Shown here in pieces: positions 25,280 through 33,495 of a stretch of 64,000 nt of DNA. This stretch comes from Pseudomonadota bacterium. Its GTDB lineage: Bacteria > Myxococcota > Myxococcia > Myxococcales > Myxococcaceae. The stretch is taken from the NCBI GenBank assembly GCA_023426545.1, contig JAFAAN010000066.1:1-64000 (forward strand), read 5' to 3'. Position 1 is the first letter of the stretch. Each line of letters starts with the position of its first letter. Below the pieces are notes generated by a model. That model did not search any database and was not told where the DNA came from. It saw only the letters and a program-made list of their open reading frames with translations. The position numbers were made by a program, and so were the translations under genes.

Positions 25280-26548
25280 ATGATCGCGAACCTCCACAAC
25301 GCCGACATCCCGAAGGCCGTGCTCGACGTCATCGCGCGCCTGCGCGAGCTCGGGCACGCCGTGTATCTGGTGGGGGGCTGCGTCCGGGACATGGTGCGGC
25401 AGGTCCACCCCAAGGACTTCGACGTGGCCACCAGCGCGCTGCCGCAGGAGGTCCAGCGCGCCTTCCGCAAGGTCATCCCCACCGGAATCCAGCACGGCAC
25501 CGTCACCGTCCTCCAGGACGGCACGCACGTGGAGGTCACGACGTTCCGCTCGGAGGGGGACTATCTCGACGGCCGCCGGCCCAGCTCCGTCGCCTTCGAG
25601 CGCGACATCGTCAAGGACCTGTCCCGCCGCGACTTCACCATCAACGCGATGGCCTACAACCCGCTGGACCGGGAGCTGGTGGACCCCTTCGGTGGGCAGG
25701 CGGACCTCCAGGCCCGGCTCATCCGCTGCGTGGGCTCCGCGCAGGAGCGCTTCTCCGAGGACGGTCTGCGCCCCCTGCGCGCGGTGCGCTTCGCCGCGGT
25801 GCTCGGCTTCGCGCTCGACAGCGCCACCCGCGACGCCATTCCCGCCACGCTCGGCGTCTTCCGCAAGGTCGCCCTGGAGCGCGTCCGGGAGGAGCTGGTG
25901 AAGCTGCTCCTGTCTCCTCGGGCCGAGAGCGGCCTGCTGTTGCTCGCGGACACCGGGCTGCTGGACGTGTTCCTGCCCGAGCTGGCGCGCGCGGAGCCGC
26001 CGGCCGCCGGGCTCGCTCGCGCCGCCGTCCAGGCAGCGCCGCTGGAGGTGGAGGTCCGGCTCGCCGTGCTACTCGCCGACCTGGTGGACCGTGCCCAGGC
26101 CCGCGACATCGGCCTGCGGCTGAAGTTCCCCAACAAGGTGGCGGACCTGGTGGCGCTCCTCGTCGAGCACGCGAAGGCGGAGTCGCAGGTGGGGGCGACG
26201 GACGCCGAGCTCCGCCGGCTCCTGGCCCGGCTGGGCCCTTCCCAGGTTCCGCACTGGCGGGCCGTCGTCCGCGCGCGAACCCACGCGCGGCGGCCGGAGG
26301 CGCTCCCGGAGGTGGAGGCGCTCATCGCCCGGGTGGAGGCAATCGCCGCGGCCAGGCCGCCGCTGACCGCCAAGGACCTGGCGCTGACGGGGGGCGACAT
26401 CATGGCCGCCCTGGGCGTGGGGCCGTCTCCCATCGTCGGCGAGGCGACGCGCTTCCTCGTCGATTCCGTGCTGGAGGACCCGGGCCTGAACACGGCGGAG
26501 GCGCTCCAGGCGCGGCTGAAGGCGTGGCACGCCCTGTCCGCTCGCTGA
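25280..26548 (+). CDS. CCA tRNA nucleotidyltransferase / poly(A) polymerase family
   Basis: Class II nucleotidyltransferase that adds CCA to tRNA 3' ends or A to RNA. The 422-residue protein shows VYLVGGCVRDMV (about 30-41), the catalytic HPKDFDVAT with the DxD acidic pair (about 46-54), DGRRPSSVAFERDIVKDLSRRDFTINAMA (helix and nucleotide-selection motif, ERDxxRRDFTIN) and DPFGG. The C-terminal half is helical. No HD phosphohydrolase motif is seen. The sequence cannot decide between CCA-adding enzyme and PcnB; the tRNA encoded at 21471 lacks CCA, so this activity is needed in this genome. Followed by mnmA after 100 bases in the same direction. Confidence 0.88.
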   Translation: MIANLHNADIPKAVLDVIARLRELGHAVYLVGGCVRDMVRQVHPKDFDVATSALPQEVQRAFRKVIPTGIQHGTVTVLQDGTHVEVTTFRSEGDYLDGRRPSSVAFERDIVKDLSRRDFTINAMAYNPLDRELVDPFGGQADLQARLIRCVGSAQERFSEDGLRPLRAVRFAAVLGFALDSATRDAIPATLGVFRKVALERVREELVKLLLSPRAESGLLLLADTGLLDVFLPELARAEPPAAGLARAAVQAAPLEVEVRLAVLLADLVDRAQARDIGLRLKFPNKVADLVALLVEHAKAESQVGATDAELRRLLARLGPSQVPHWRAVVRARTHARRPEALPEVEALIARVEAIAAARPPLTAKDLALTGGDIMAALGVGPSPIVGEATRFLVDSVLEDPGLNTAEALQARLKAWHALSAR

Positions 26549-26648
26549 GCCAGCGGCCCTGCGCGGGGGCGGCGCCGGCGTCGGGAAAGGGCGTCCCGGA
26601 CGTCCTCCCGCGTGCGCCAGGACGCGCGGGCGTGTAGGAAGGGGCACC

Positions 26649-27695
26649 ATGCGAGTCGTCGTTGCGATGAGCGGCGGGGTGGATTCCTCGGCCGCGGCCG
26701 CCCTCCTCAAGGAGCAGGGCCACGAGGTCATCGGTATCACCCTGCGCGTCTGGTCCTACGAGGGCAAGGCGACGTGCGGGAGCTGCTGCAGCCCCGACGA
26801 CATCGACGACGCGCGCGCCGTGGCGCAGGCGCTGGGGATTCCCTTCTACGTGGCCAACGCGGAGGAGATCTTCCAGGACCGGGTCATCAACCCCTTCGTC
26901 CAGTCGTACCTCGGCGGGCGCACGCCCATTCCGTGTGTCGCCTGCAACCGGGACGTGAAGTTCAACTTCCTGCTCAAGCGCGCCCGCGCGCTCGGCGCCC
27001 GGCTGGCCACCGGGCACTATGCCCGCGTGGAAGAGGTGGACGGCCGCTACGTCCTGCGCCGCGCGGTCGACGCCGCGAAGGACCAGAGCTACTTCCTCTT
27101 CACGCTCGGCCAGGATGAGCTTCGCGACATCCTCTTTCCGGTGGGCGGCATGACGAAGGCGGAGGTCCGCGCCGTCGCGGAGCGCCACGGCCTCGTGACC
27201 AGCCAGAAGCCGGAGAGCATGGAGATCTGCTTCGTGCCGGACGGCGACTACGCGGGCTTCGTGGAGAAGGTCGCCGGGCCGCAGCCCGCTGGTGAAATCG
27301 TCGACACCGAAGGCAACGTGCTCGGCGTGCACCAGGGCATCCATCGCTACACCGTGGGGCAGCGGCGCGGCCTCAACCTGGGGGGCGGTGAGGTCCGCTA
27401 CGTCCACCGCCTGGAGCCGGAGACGCAGCGCGTGGTGGTGGGGCCCGCCGAGGGCACCGGCCGCGACAACTTCGGCCTGCTCCAGCCGCACTGGGTGGAC
27501 GGGCCGCCTCCGGCCAGCCAGCCCGTGGAGGTCCGCATCCGCCACCGTCATGCGGGCGCGCCGGGCCGGGTCCACGTCTCGCCCCACGGGCTCGTCTCGG
27601 TGAAGCTGGACGCGCCCGCGCGCGCCGTCACCCCGGGCCAGGCCGCGGTGGTCTACGATCAGGATCGCGTGCTCGGCGGTGGTTGGATCGTCTGA
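26649..27695 (+). CDS. mnmA: tRNA-specific 2-thiouridylase MnmA
   Basis: Adds sulfur to U34 of Lys, Glu and Gln tRNAs, a wobble modification. The 348-residue protein starts with the PP-loop MSGGVDSSAAAALL (ATP binding, about 7-20), continues with TPIPCVACNRDVKF (first catalytic Cys region), ATGHYARV, KDQSYFLF, SMEICFVPDGDY (second catalytic Cys) and YTVGQRRGLNLG. Length is normal. An AAGGGGC site precedes the ATG. Lies downstream of the nucleotidyltransferase gene, forming a small tRNA-maturation group, and upstream of a lipoprotein gene 28 bases further on. Confidence 0.95.
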   Translation: MRVVVAMSGGVDSSAAAALLKEQGHEVIGITLRVWSYEGKATCGSCCSPDDIDDARAVAQALGIPFYVANAEEIFQDRVINPFVQSYLGGRTPIPCVACNRDVKFNFLLKRARALGARLATGHYARVEEVDGRYVLRRAVDAAKDQSYFLFTLGQDELRDILFPVGGMTKAEVRAVAERHGLVTSQKPESMEICFVPDGDYAGFVEKVAGPQPAGEIVDTEGNVLGVHQGIHRYTVGQRRGLNLGGGEVRYVHRLEPETQRVVVGPAEGTGRDNFGLLQPHWVDGPPPASQPVEVRIRHRHAGAPGRVHVSPHGLVSVKLDAPARAVTPGQAAVVYDQDRVLGGGWIV

Positions 27696-27723
27696 CCCCG
27701 CGCCATCCGGGAGGAAGCCGCAC

Positions 27724-28506
27724 ATGGCGCAGCGCTTCATGGGAGGTCTGCTCGCGGCCGTCGCCGTCCTCGTGGCCCCAGGCTGCAAGGAGCGCTCGGA
27801 CAAGCCCGTCGCGGGCCTGCTCGCCGCCGGTGCGCCGGTGCTCCGCGCCGACGGCAAGGAGTGGCGGCCCATCGCGGTCGGCTCGCAGTTGCTCGGGCAC
27901 GACGAGCTGAAGGCCACCGGCCCCGCGGTGCTGGAGTTCTTCGGCGGCGGCCTGCGCTTCCTGAAGAAGGGCGACACGCTGGAGGTGGGCGCCGCGGGCG
28001 AGGCGAAGCTCCACGGCCTCAACCTGCCGCCCCGCCACCTCGTCGAGGGGAAGGTCCAGGAGGCGCCCCGGCCGCTGCGCATCATCGCCGCGCGGTACAC
28101 CCAGGTGCAGGTGACGCCCCCGAGCGCGCAACAGGACGACCCCTACAACTCCAACGGCTACTTCGCCGCCTTCTTCACCCCCGGCGGCCTGTCGCCCAAC
28201 AAGCCTTCCGAATCACCGACCCCGGATGGGCCTCGCAAGCCGCTGCCGCCTCCGCCGCTCCGGCCTCGCGTGCCGCACATCCATGCGGGCGCGCTGGGCG
28301 AGGGCGGCCTGGTGGCCACCGTGGAAGACGGCTTCGTCGTCGCGGAGACGGATGACCTGGCCACCGCCGTGCTGCTGAGAGGCGGCGACGTGCCCCTGGG
28401 CCGCACCGTGCGGTTGGTGGTGCCGGCTGGCGCGGAGGTGGTGCTGCGCACGCCGGAGGGGCGCAAGGTCGACATCGAGGGCCCGGCCGACGTGCGCCTG
28501 CGCTGA
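27724..28506 (+). CDS. lipoprotein with FecR-like beta domain
   Basis: A 260-residue lipoprotein: signal peptide, lipobox LVAPGC with Cys21. The mature part has VLRADGKEWRPIAVGSQLLGHDELKATGPAVLEFFGGG, reminiscent of FecR-type beta-sheet domains, then a proline-rich linker (about 160-185) and a C-terminal beta domain (GLVATVEDGFVVAE ... VLRTPEGRKVDIEGPADVRL). Expected in the periplasm or outer membrane; role unknown. GGGAGGA upstream of the ATG sets the start. It follows mnmA by 28 bases and precedes the IHF-type gene by 74 bases. Confidence 0.7.
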   Translation: MAQRFMGGLLAAVAVLVAPGCKERSDKPVAGLLAAGAPVLRADGKEWRPIAVGSQLLGHDELKATGPAVLEFFGGGLRFLKKGDTLEVGAAGEAKLHGLNLPPRHLVEGKVQEAPRPLRIIAARYTQVQVTPPSAQQDDPYNSNGYFAAFFTPGGLSPNKPSESPTPDGPRKPLPPPPLRPRVPHIHAGALGEGGLVATVEDGFVVAETDDLATAVLLRGGDVPLGRTVRLVVPAGAEVVLRTPEGRKVDIEGPADVRLR

Positions 28507-28580
28507 GCCGTGGGGGAGGGCGGTTTGTCCTTCCGGGGCCCGCTTCGGTAGAGTCCCCGGTCGCCCAGCGGGAGGTGTGC

Positions 28581-28964
28581 ATGACACGCAGTGAGCTCAT
28601 CGAGCGCATCGTGAAGCGTGCCCCGCATGTTCCACGGCGTGAGGTGGAGGCCATCGTCCACGCCGTCTTCGACGAGATGGCCCGGGCGCTGGTGGCGGGG
28701 CAGCGAATCGAGCTGCGCGGCTTCGGCGTCTTCTCCGTTCGCACGCGGCGAGCCCGCACCGGCCGCAACCCGAAGACGGGGCAGCGCGTGTCCGTGCCCG
28801 CGCGCCGGACGTTGGCCTTCTCCGCGGGGAAGGAGCTGCGCGAGCGGCTCAACGCCCCACCTGCCACGGCGGGCGTGGCCGTCACGGCGGCACCTCCTGA
28901 TGGGGCACTGTCCGCGCTGCCGCTCACCGCGGCGGCGGCGATACCCGTGCCTGTCACCCGTTGA
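28581..28964 (+). CDS. HU/IHF family DNA-bending protein, IHF beta type
   Basis: A 127-residue nucleoid-type protein. The core (1-92) has MTRSELIERIVKRAPHVPRREVEAIVHAVFDEM, IELRGFGVFSV and the DNA-arm sequence GRNPKTGQRVSVPARRTLAF typical of IHF/HU, with the conserved proline that intercalates DNA. The last 35 residues are a Pro/Ala-rich tail not found in E. coli IHF. GGGAGG lies just upstream of the ATG; a GTG two codons earlier sits inside that site and is unlikely. It should bind and bend DNA as a homo- or heterodimer. Confidence 0.9.
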   Translation: MTRSELIERIVKRAPHVPRREVEAIVHAVFDEMARALVAGQRIELRGFGVFSVRTRRARTGRNPKTGQRVSVPARRTLAFSAGKELRERLNAPPATAGVAVTAAPPDGALSALPLTAAAAIPVPVTR

Positions 28965-29098
28965 GAGGGGCGCGCGGAGGCGGACCGCGAATTTGACCGG
29001 CCCAGGGGTGGGGCGTACTTTGCCCTCCACGCCGTCGCTACAGGCCGCAACACGGACTCGTGTGGCCCGCTGCGTTCGCGCCCGAGGACTTTCAAGCC

Positions 29099-29971
29099 AT
29101 GCGAGATGCTCACCGGATGAAGGAGAAGTTCGACGTCTCTCTGGACAACCGGCAGATCGTCAGCCTGCTCATCGCCGGCATCGTCGTGCTGGGCGCAGTC
29201 TTCGTGCTGGGCGTCGTCGTCGGCAAGGAGCTCGCGGGCAACGCGGACGCCGTCGCCGCGCCGGATCTGCTCTCCGCGCTGGATGCCAACGCACAGGCGC
29301 TCCAGAACGTGCAGCAGGAGCCGCTGACCTTCCCGGACGAGCTGACGCGCAAGACGGTCCCGGAGCCGCGTCCGGAGCCCACGCCCGCGGTGGCGAGGGC
29401 CCCCGCGCAGGCGGAGAAGCCTGTCGCGCCGAAGCCTTCCGAGCCCAAGCCCGCGGAGCCCAAGCCTATGGCCGCGCAGCGTCCGACGCTGGCGCCCACG
29501 CCGGACCCGGACACGGGGGAGTTGCCGCCCGTGGAGCCCGAGCGGGTCGTCGTGGCCGAGGCGCCGACGGCGCCGGTCGCCGCCAAGACGGTGCCGGTGT
29601 CGGGCAAGGTCGAGGCCGCGGCGGTTCCGACTCGCACCACCACCACGGAGGGCGGCGGCCTGAAGGAGGCCATTGCCCGCGCCACCCAGCAGCCCTCTCC
29701 GCCCGCGTCGCCGCCGGCGCAGGCGGTGAAGGGCGGGGCCTTCACCCTCCAGCTCTCGGCGTTCCAGGACCGGCAGGAGGCCGACCGCTTCGCCGCCCGG
29801 TTGCGTGATCGGGGCTATGCCCCCTATATCCTGACCGCGGAGGTGCCCGGGAAGGGCACGTGGTACCGCGTCCGCATGGGGAGCTTCGCCTCCCGCGACG
29901 CCGCCACCCGGTATCTGTCAGACTTCAAGCGTGAGACTTCGCTCGACGCGTTCGTGGCCGGCACGAACTAG
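29099..29971 (+). CDS. SPOR domain membrane protein
   Basis: A 290-residue protein with a short cytoplasmic N-terminus, one membrane helix (about 25-47, IVSLLIAGIVVLGAVFVLGVVVG), a long Pro/Ala/Glu-rich periplasmic linker (about 85-210) and a C-terminal SPOR domain (about 217-290, GGAFTLQLSAFQDRQEADRFAARLRDRGY ... TWYRVRMGSF). SPOR domains bind denuded glycan strands at division septa, so a role in cell division or envelope maintenance is likely. A second in-frame Met (29117) is also possible. The gene is followed 27 bases later by the cupin gene. Confidence 0.88.
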   Translation: MRDAHRMKEKFDVSLDNRQIVSLLIAGIVVLGAVFVLGVVVGKELAGNADAVAAPDLLSALDANAQALQNVQQEPLTFPDELTRKTVPEPRPEPTPAVARAPAQAEKPVAPKPSEPKPAEPKPMAAQRPTLAPTPDPDTGELPPVEPERVVVAEAPTAPVAAKTVPVSGKVEAAAVPTRTTTTEGGGLKEAIARATQQPSPPASPPAQAVKGGAFTLQLSAFQDRQEADRFAARLRDRGYAPYILTAEVPGKGTWYRVRMGSFASRDAATRYLSDFKRETSLDAFVAGTN

Positions 29972-29998
29972 AGCGGAACGAGGAAGACGGGAAGCGCC

Positions 29999-30361
29999 AT
30001 GACGACGACGAAGCGGGTGGAGAAGCCCTGGGGCCACGAACTCATCTGGGCTCACACCGACCGCTACGTGGGGAAGCTGCTGCACGTGAAGCAGGGGCAC
30101 AAGCTGAGCTTGCAGTTCCACAACCACAAGGACGAGACCATCCACGTCCAGAGCGGCAAGCTGCTCTTCGTCGTCGACGAGGGCCAGGGGCTCATCGAGC
30201 GCGAGATGAACCCCGGTGACAGCTACCACATCAAGCCGCTCACCAAGCACCGCATGGTGGCGCTGACCGACTGCGACATCCTCGAGGTCAGCACGCCGGA
30301 GCTGGACGACGTGGTGCGGCTGGATGACGCCTACGGGCGCACCGGCACCAGCAACCCGTAG
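29999..30361 (+). CDS. cupin, mannose-6-phosphate isomerase type II-like
   Basis: A 120-residue single-domain cupin. The sequence VEKPWGHELIW ... HVKQGHKLSLQFHNHKDETIHVQSGKLLFVV ... MNPGDSYHIKPLTKHRM shows both cupin motifs with metal-binding His/Glu residues, and is close to the C-terminal isomerase domain of bifunctional ManC/ManA enzymes and stand-alone phosphomannose isomerase-like cupins. It probably acts on a sugar phosphate or nucleotide sugar. It is near two nucleotide-sugar enzymes (31279 and 32293) but not in one operon with them. Confidence 0.8.
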   Translation: MTTTKRVEKPWGHELIWAHTDRYVGKLLHVKQGHKLSLQFHNHKDETIHVQSGKLLFVVDEGQGLIEREMNPGDSYHIKPLTKHRMVALTDCDILEVSTPELDDVVRLDDAYGRTGTSNP

Positions 30362-30385
30362 GCGCGGCCGACGACCGGGGCCCGC

Positions 30386-30988
30386 CTACTCGCGGGCCAC
30401 GTTGTTCGGGTTGCGCGTCCACTTGTCGACGGTGCCGTCCCCGTCCAGGTCCTCGCCGATGCGGTCCACCTGGCCGCCCTCCCAGTACTCCCAGTAGTCG
30501 ATGCGGCCCGTGCCGCGGGTGTCGCGCTCCTTGCGCACCAGCTTTCCGCCCTCGTAGTAGGTGAAGCTGTCCGGGCGGCCGTCGCCGTTGGTGTCGCGCT
30601 CGCGGCGCGTGTTGACGCCCTTCTCGTAGAAGTAGGTGGCGTCCACCCGTCCGTCGAAGTCCAGGTCCAGCGCCTCGCGCGCCTGGTGTCCCTGGGCGTC
30701 GAAGTAGCGGACCAGGTCCACGCGGCCGTCCCAGTTCAGGTCCAGCTCCTGTCGCACCTTGGCCCCGGCCACCGTGTACGTCCACACGTCCGGGCGGCCG
30801 TCGCCGTTGACGTCCTGCTCCGCGACCTCCTCATCGGCCCCGCGCGGCGGGCGGATGCTGTCCCCCGGCGTCCGGGCGCGGGCGTCCGCGGCCTGTCCGT
30901 CCCGCTCCGCCGACTTGCCTCCGGCGCAGCCCGTCAGCGCGCTCGTGGTGAGGAGGCCCAGTAAAATCAACCGCTTGTGGCGTGACAT
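30386..30988 (-). CDS. lipoprotein with six D-x-N-x-D-G-x-x-D repeats
   Basis: A 200-residue lipoprotein: signal peptide with lipobox ALTGC (Cys21), then six tandem units of about 22-25 residues, each beginning with a calcium-loop-like D-x-N/D-x-D-G-x-x-D (DVNGDGRPDVW, DLNWDGRVDLV, DLDFDGRVDAT, DTNGDGRPDSF, DTRGTGRIDYW, DLDGDGTVDKW). The fifth unit has Thr in place of the third acidic residue. Such loops bind calcium in EF-hand-like or dockerin-like repeats. Expected on the outer membrane or in the periplasm. GGGAG precedes the ATG. Convergent with the cupin gene and divergent from the ribbon-helix-helix gene. Confidence 0.8.
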   Translation of the reverse strand: MSRHKRLILLGLLTTSALTGCAGGKSAERDGQAADARARTPGDSIRPPRGADEEVAEQDVNGDGRPDVWTYTVAGAKVRQELDLNWDGRVDLVRYFDAQGHQAREALDLDFDGRVDATYFYEKGVNTRRERDTNGDGRPDSFTYYEGGKLVRKERDTRGTGRIDYWEYWEGGQVDRIGEDLDGDGTVDKWTRNPNNVARE

Positions 30989-31049
30989 GGAGAGCTCCCA
31001 GCGTCCGGAGTGGCCAACTGGCGTCGTGATACGCACGAGATGCTTTCGC

Positions 31050-31084
31050 GCGACACGTCATTCCATATATTTTCACATATCGCC
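31050..31084 (+). promoter_or_regulatory. AT-rich segment before the ribbon-helix-helix gene
   Basis: Around 31058-31080 the sequence is unusually AT-rich for this genome (CATTCCATATATTTTCACAT). It lies directly before the start of a small regulator gene and between divergent genes, so it may be a promoter or autoregulatory operator. No exact consensus is matched. Confidence 0.35.
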
Positions 31085-31264
31085 ATGGCCCGAAAGAAAG
31101 TCAGCACCACCATCTACATCACTCCGGAGCAGAGCGAGCTCCTCAAGGCGCTGAACCAGAAGACGAAGGTGCCCGTGGCCGAGTACATCCGACAGGGCAT
31201 CGATCTGGTCCTCGAGAAGTACAAGGCGCAGCTGCCGGGGCAATCCTCGTTCGACGAGCTGTAA
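31085..31264 (+). CDS. ribbon-helix-helix (CopG/Arc-type) regulator
   Basis: A 59-residue protein: MARKKVSTTIYITPEQSELL is the beta-strand and first helix, KTKVPVAEYIRQGIDLVLEKY the second helix. This is a complete ribbon-helix-helix DNA-binding domain, expected to bind as a dimer. It lies 14 bases before the SDR gene at 31279, in the same direction, so it may regulate that gene or itself. No toxin gene is adjacent, so it is not an evident antitoxin. Confidence 0.8.
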   Translation: MARKKVSTTIYITPEQSELLKALNQKTKVPVAEYIRQGIDLVLEKYKAQLPGQSSFDEL

Positions 31265-31278
31265 GAGAGAGGCGTGAC

Positions 31279-32247
<969 letters not shown>

Positions 32248-32292
32248 GTTGCCGGCGCGGCGGTTTCAGAATGCCTGCAGGCGGGAGGTTGC

Positions 32293-33237
32293 GTGAAGGT
32301 CCTGGTGACAGGTGGCGCGGGCTTCATCGGCTCGCATGTGTGCGACGAGTTCCTCCAGGGGGGCCACGAGGTCATCGCGTTGGATGACCTGTCCGGTGGC
32401 AAGCGGGAGAACCTGGACCCGCGCGTGCGCCTGGCGGTCCACGACATCCGCAGCCGCGAGGCGTCGGAGCTCATCAGGTCCGAGAAGCCCGACGTGCTCT
32501 GCCACCTGGCGGCGCAGATGGACGTGCGCCGCAGCGTGGAGGACCCCAGCTTCGACGCGGACGTGAACATCCGCGGCATGCTCAACCTGCTGGAGGCCGC
32601 CCGCGTCTCCGGCGTGAAGAAGGTCATCTTCAGCTCCACCGGCGGCGCCATCTACGGCGAGCAGGACGTGTTCCCCGCGCCGGAGAGCCACGCCACGCGG
32701 CCCATTTCTCCTTACGGCGTCTCCAAGGCCGCCGGCGAGCTGTACCTGGGCTACTACCGGGCGCAGTACGGGCTGCCCTACGTCGCGCTCCGCTACGCCA
32801 ACGTCTACGGCCCCCGGCAGAACCCGCACGGCGAGGCCGGCGTGGTGGCCATCTTCAGCCAGCGGCTCATCGCCGGACAGGGCTGCACCATCTACGGCGA
32901 GGGCAAGCAGACGCGGGACTTCGTCTTCGGTCCGGACGTCGCCCGCGCCAACCGGCTGGCCTTCGAGAAGGACTACGTAGGGGCCATCAACATCGGCACC
33001 GGGGTGGAGACGGACATCAACCGGCTCTACGCGCTGCTGGCCGAGGCGGCGGGCTCCAGCGTCCCCGTCGCCCACGCGCCGGGCAAGCCGGGCGAGCAGC
33101 TACGCTCCTGCGTGGACAACGCCCTGGCCAGGAAGGTGCTTGGCTGGGAGCCCAGCGCGGACATCCGCGAGGGCCTGCGCCGCACCATCGAGTACTTCCG
33201 CCAGAAGGCGGGGGCGCCCGCTCGCGCCCACGGCTGA
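32293..33237 (+). CDS. UDP-glucose 4-epimerase family SDR enzyme
   Basis: A 314-residue extended SDR: TGGAGFIGSHVCDEFL (NAD binding), LCHLAAQMDVRRSVEDP, SSTGGAIYGE, and ISPYGVSKAAGE with the catalytic Tyr and Lys, then RYANVYGPRQ. It interconverts UDP-sugars at C4, probably UDP-glucose/galactose or the N-acetyl forms. GTG start with GGGAGG seven bases upstream. Together with the preceding decarboxylase it supplies nucleotide sugars for envelope or extracellular polysaccharide. Confidence 0.88.
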   Translation: MKVLVTGGAGFIGSHVCDEFLQGGHEVIALDDLSGGKRENLDPRVRLAVHDIRSREASELIRSEKPDVLCHLAAQMDVRRSVEDPSFDADVNIRGMLNLLEAARVSGVKKVIFSSTGGAIYGEQDVFPAPESHATRPISPYGVSKAAGELYLGYYRAQYGLPYVALRYANVYGPRQNPHGEAGVVAIFSQRLIAGQGCTIYGEGKQTRDFVFGPDVARANRLAFEKDYVGAINIGTGVETDINRLYALLAEAAGSSVPVAHAPGKPGEQLRSCVDNALARKVLGWEPSADIREGLRRTIEYFRQKAGAPARAHG

Positions 33238-33304
33238 GCGGGGCCCTGGCCCTCGCTTCGAGCAGGAGCGGGGGAGGGTGGCCCCTTCCCGAGGCATGCC
33301 CGAG

Positions 33305-33322
33305 ACGGCCTCCCAGGGCCGT
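33305..33322 (+). terminator. possible hairpin after the epimerase gene
   Basis: ACGGCC and GGCCGT form a 6-bp stem with a 6-base loop, followed by a GC-rich then CTTTT stretch. Weak by sequence alone, but placed between the epimerase gene and lepA. Confidence 0.3.
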
Positions 33323-33495
33323 TGGACGGGCTTTTCGGGAGGGGGACGGGGCCCGGCTGGCCGCCCGGGCAGGGGTGGTGCATGGGGAACAAACAAGCGC
33401 CCCCGGTGGGTTGCTCATCGGGCAGATGCGTGCGCGTAGATTTTCGCGCGATTCCCTGTTACGCACGCCCGCTTCCTCCGACGAGCGCCCTGAAC

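Noticed and set aside
31085..31264. Ribbon-helix-helix protein as antitoxin
   Set aside because: No toxin-sized gene with RelE, PIN or similar motifs lies next to it; the neighbour is an SDR enzyme.
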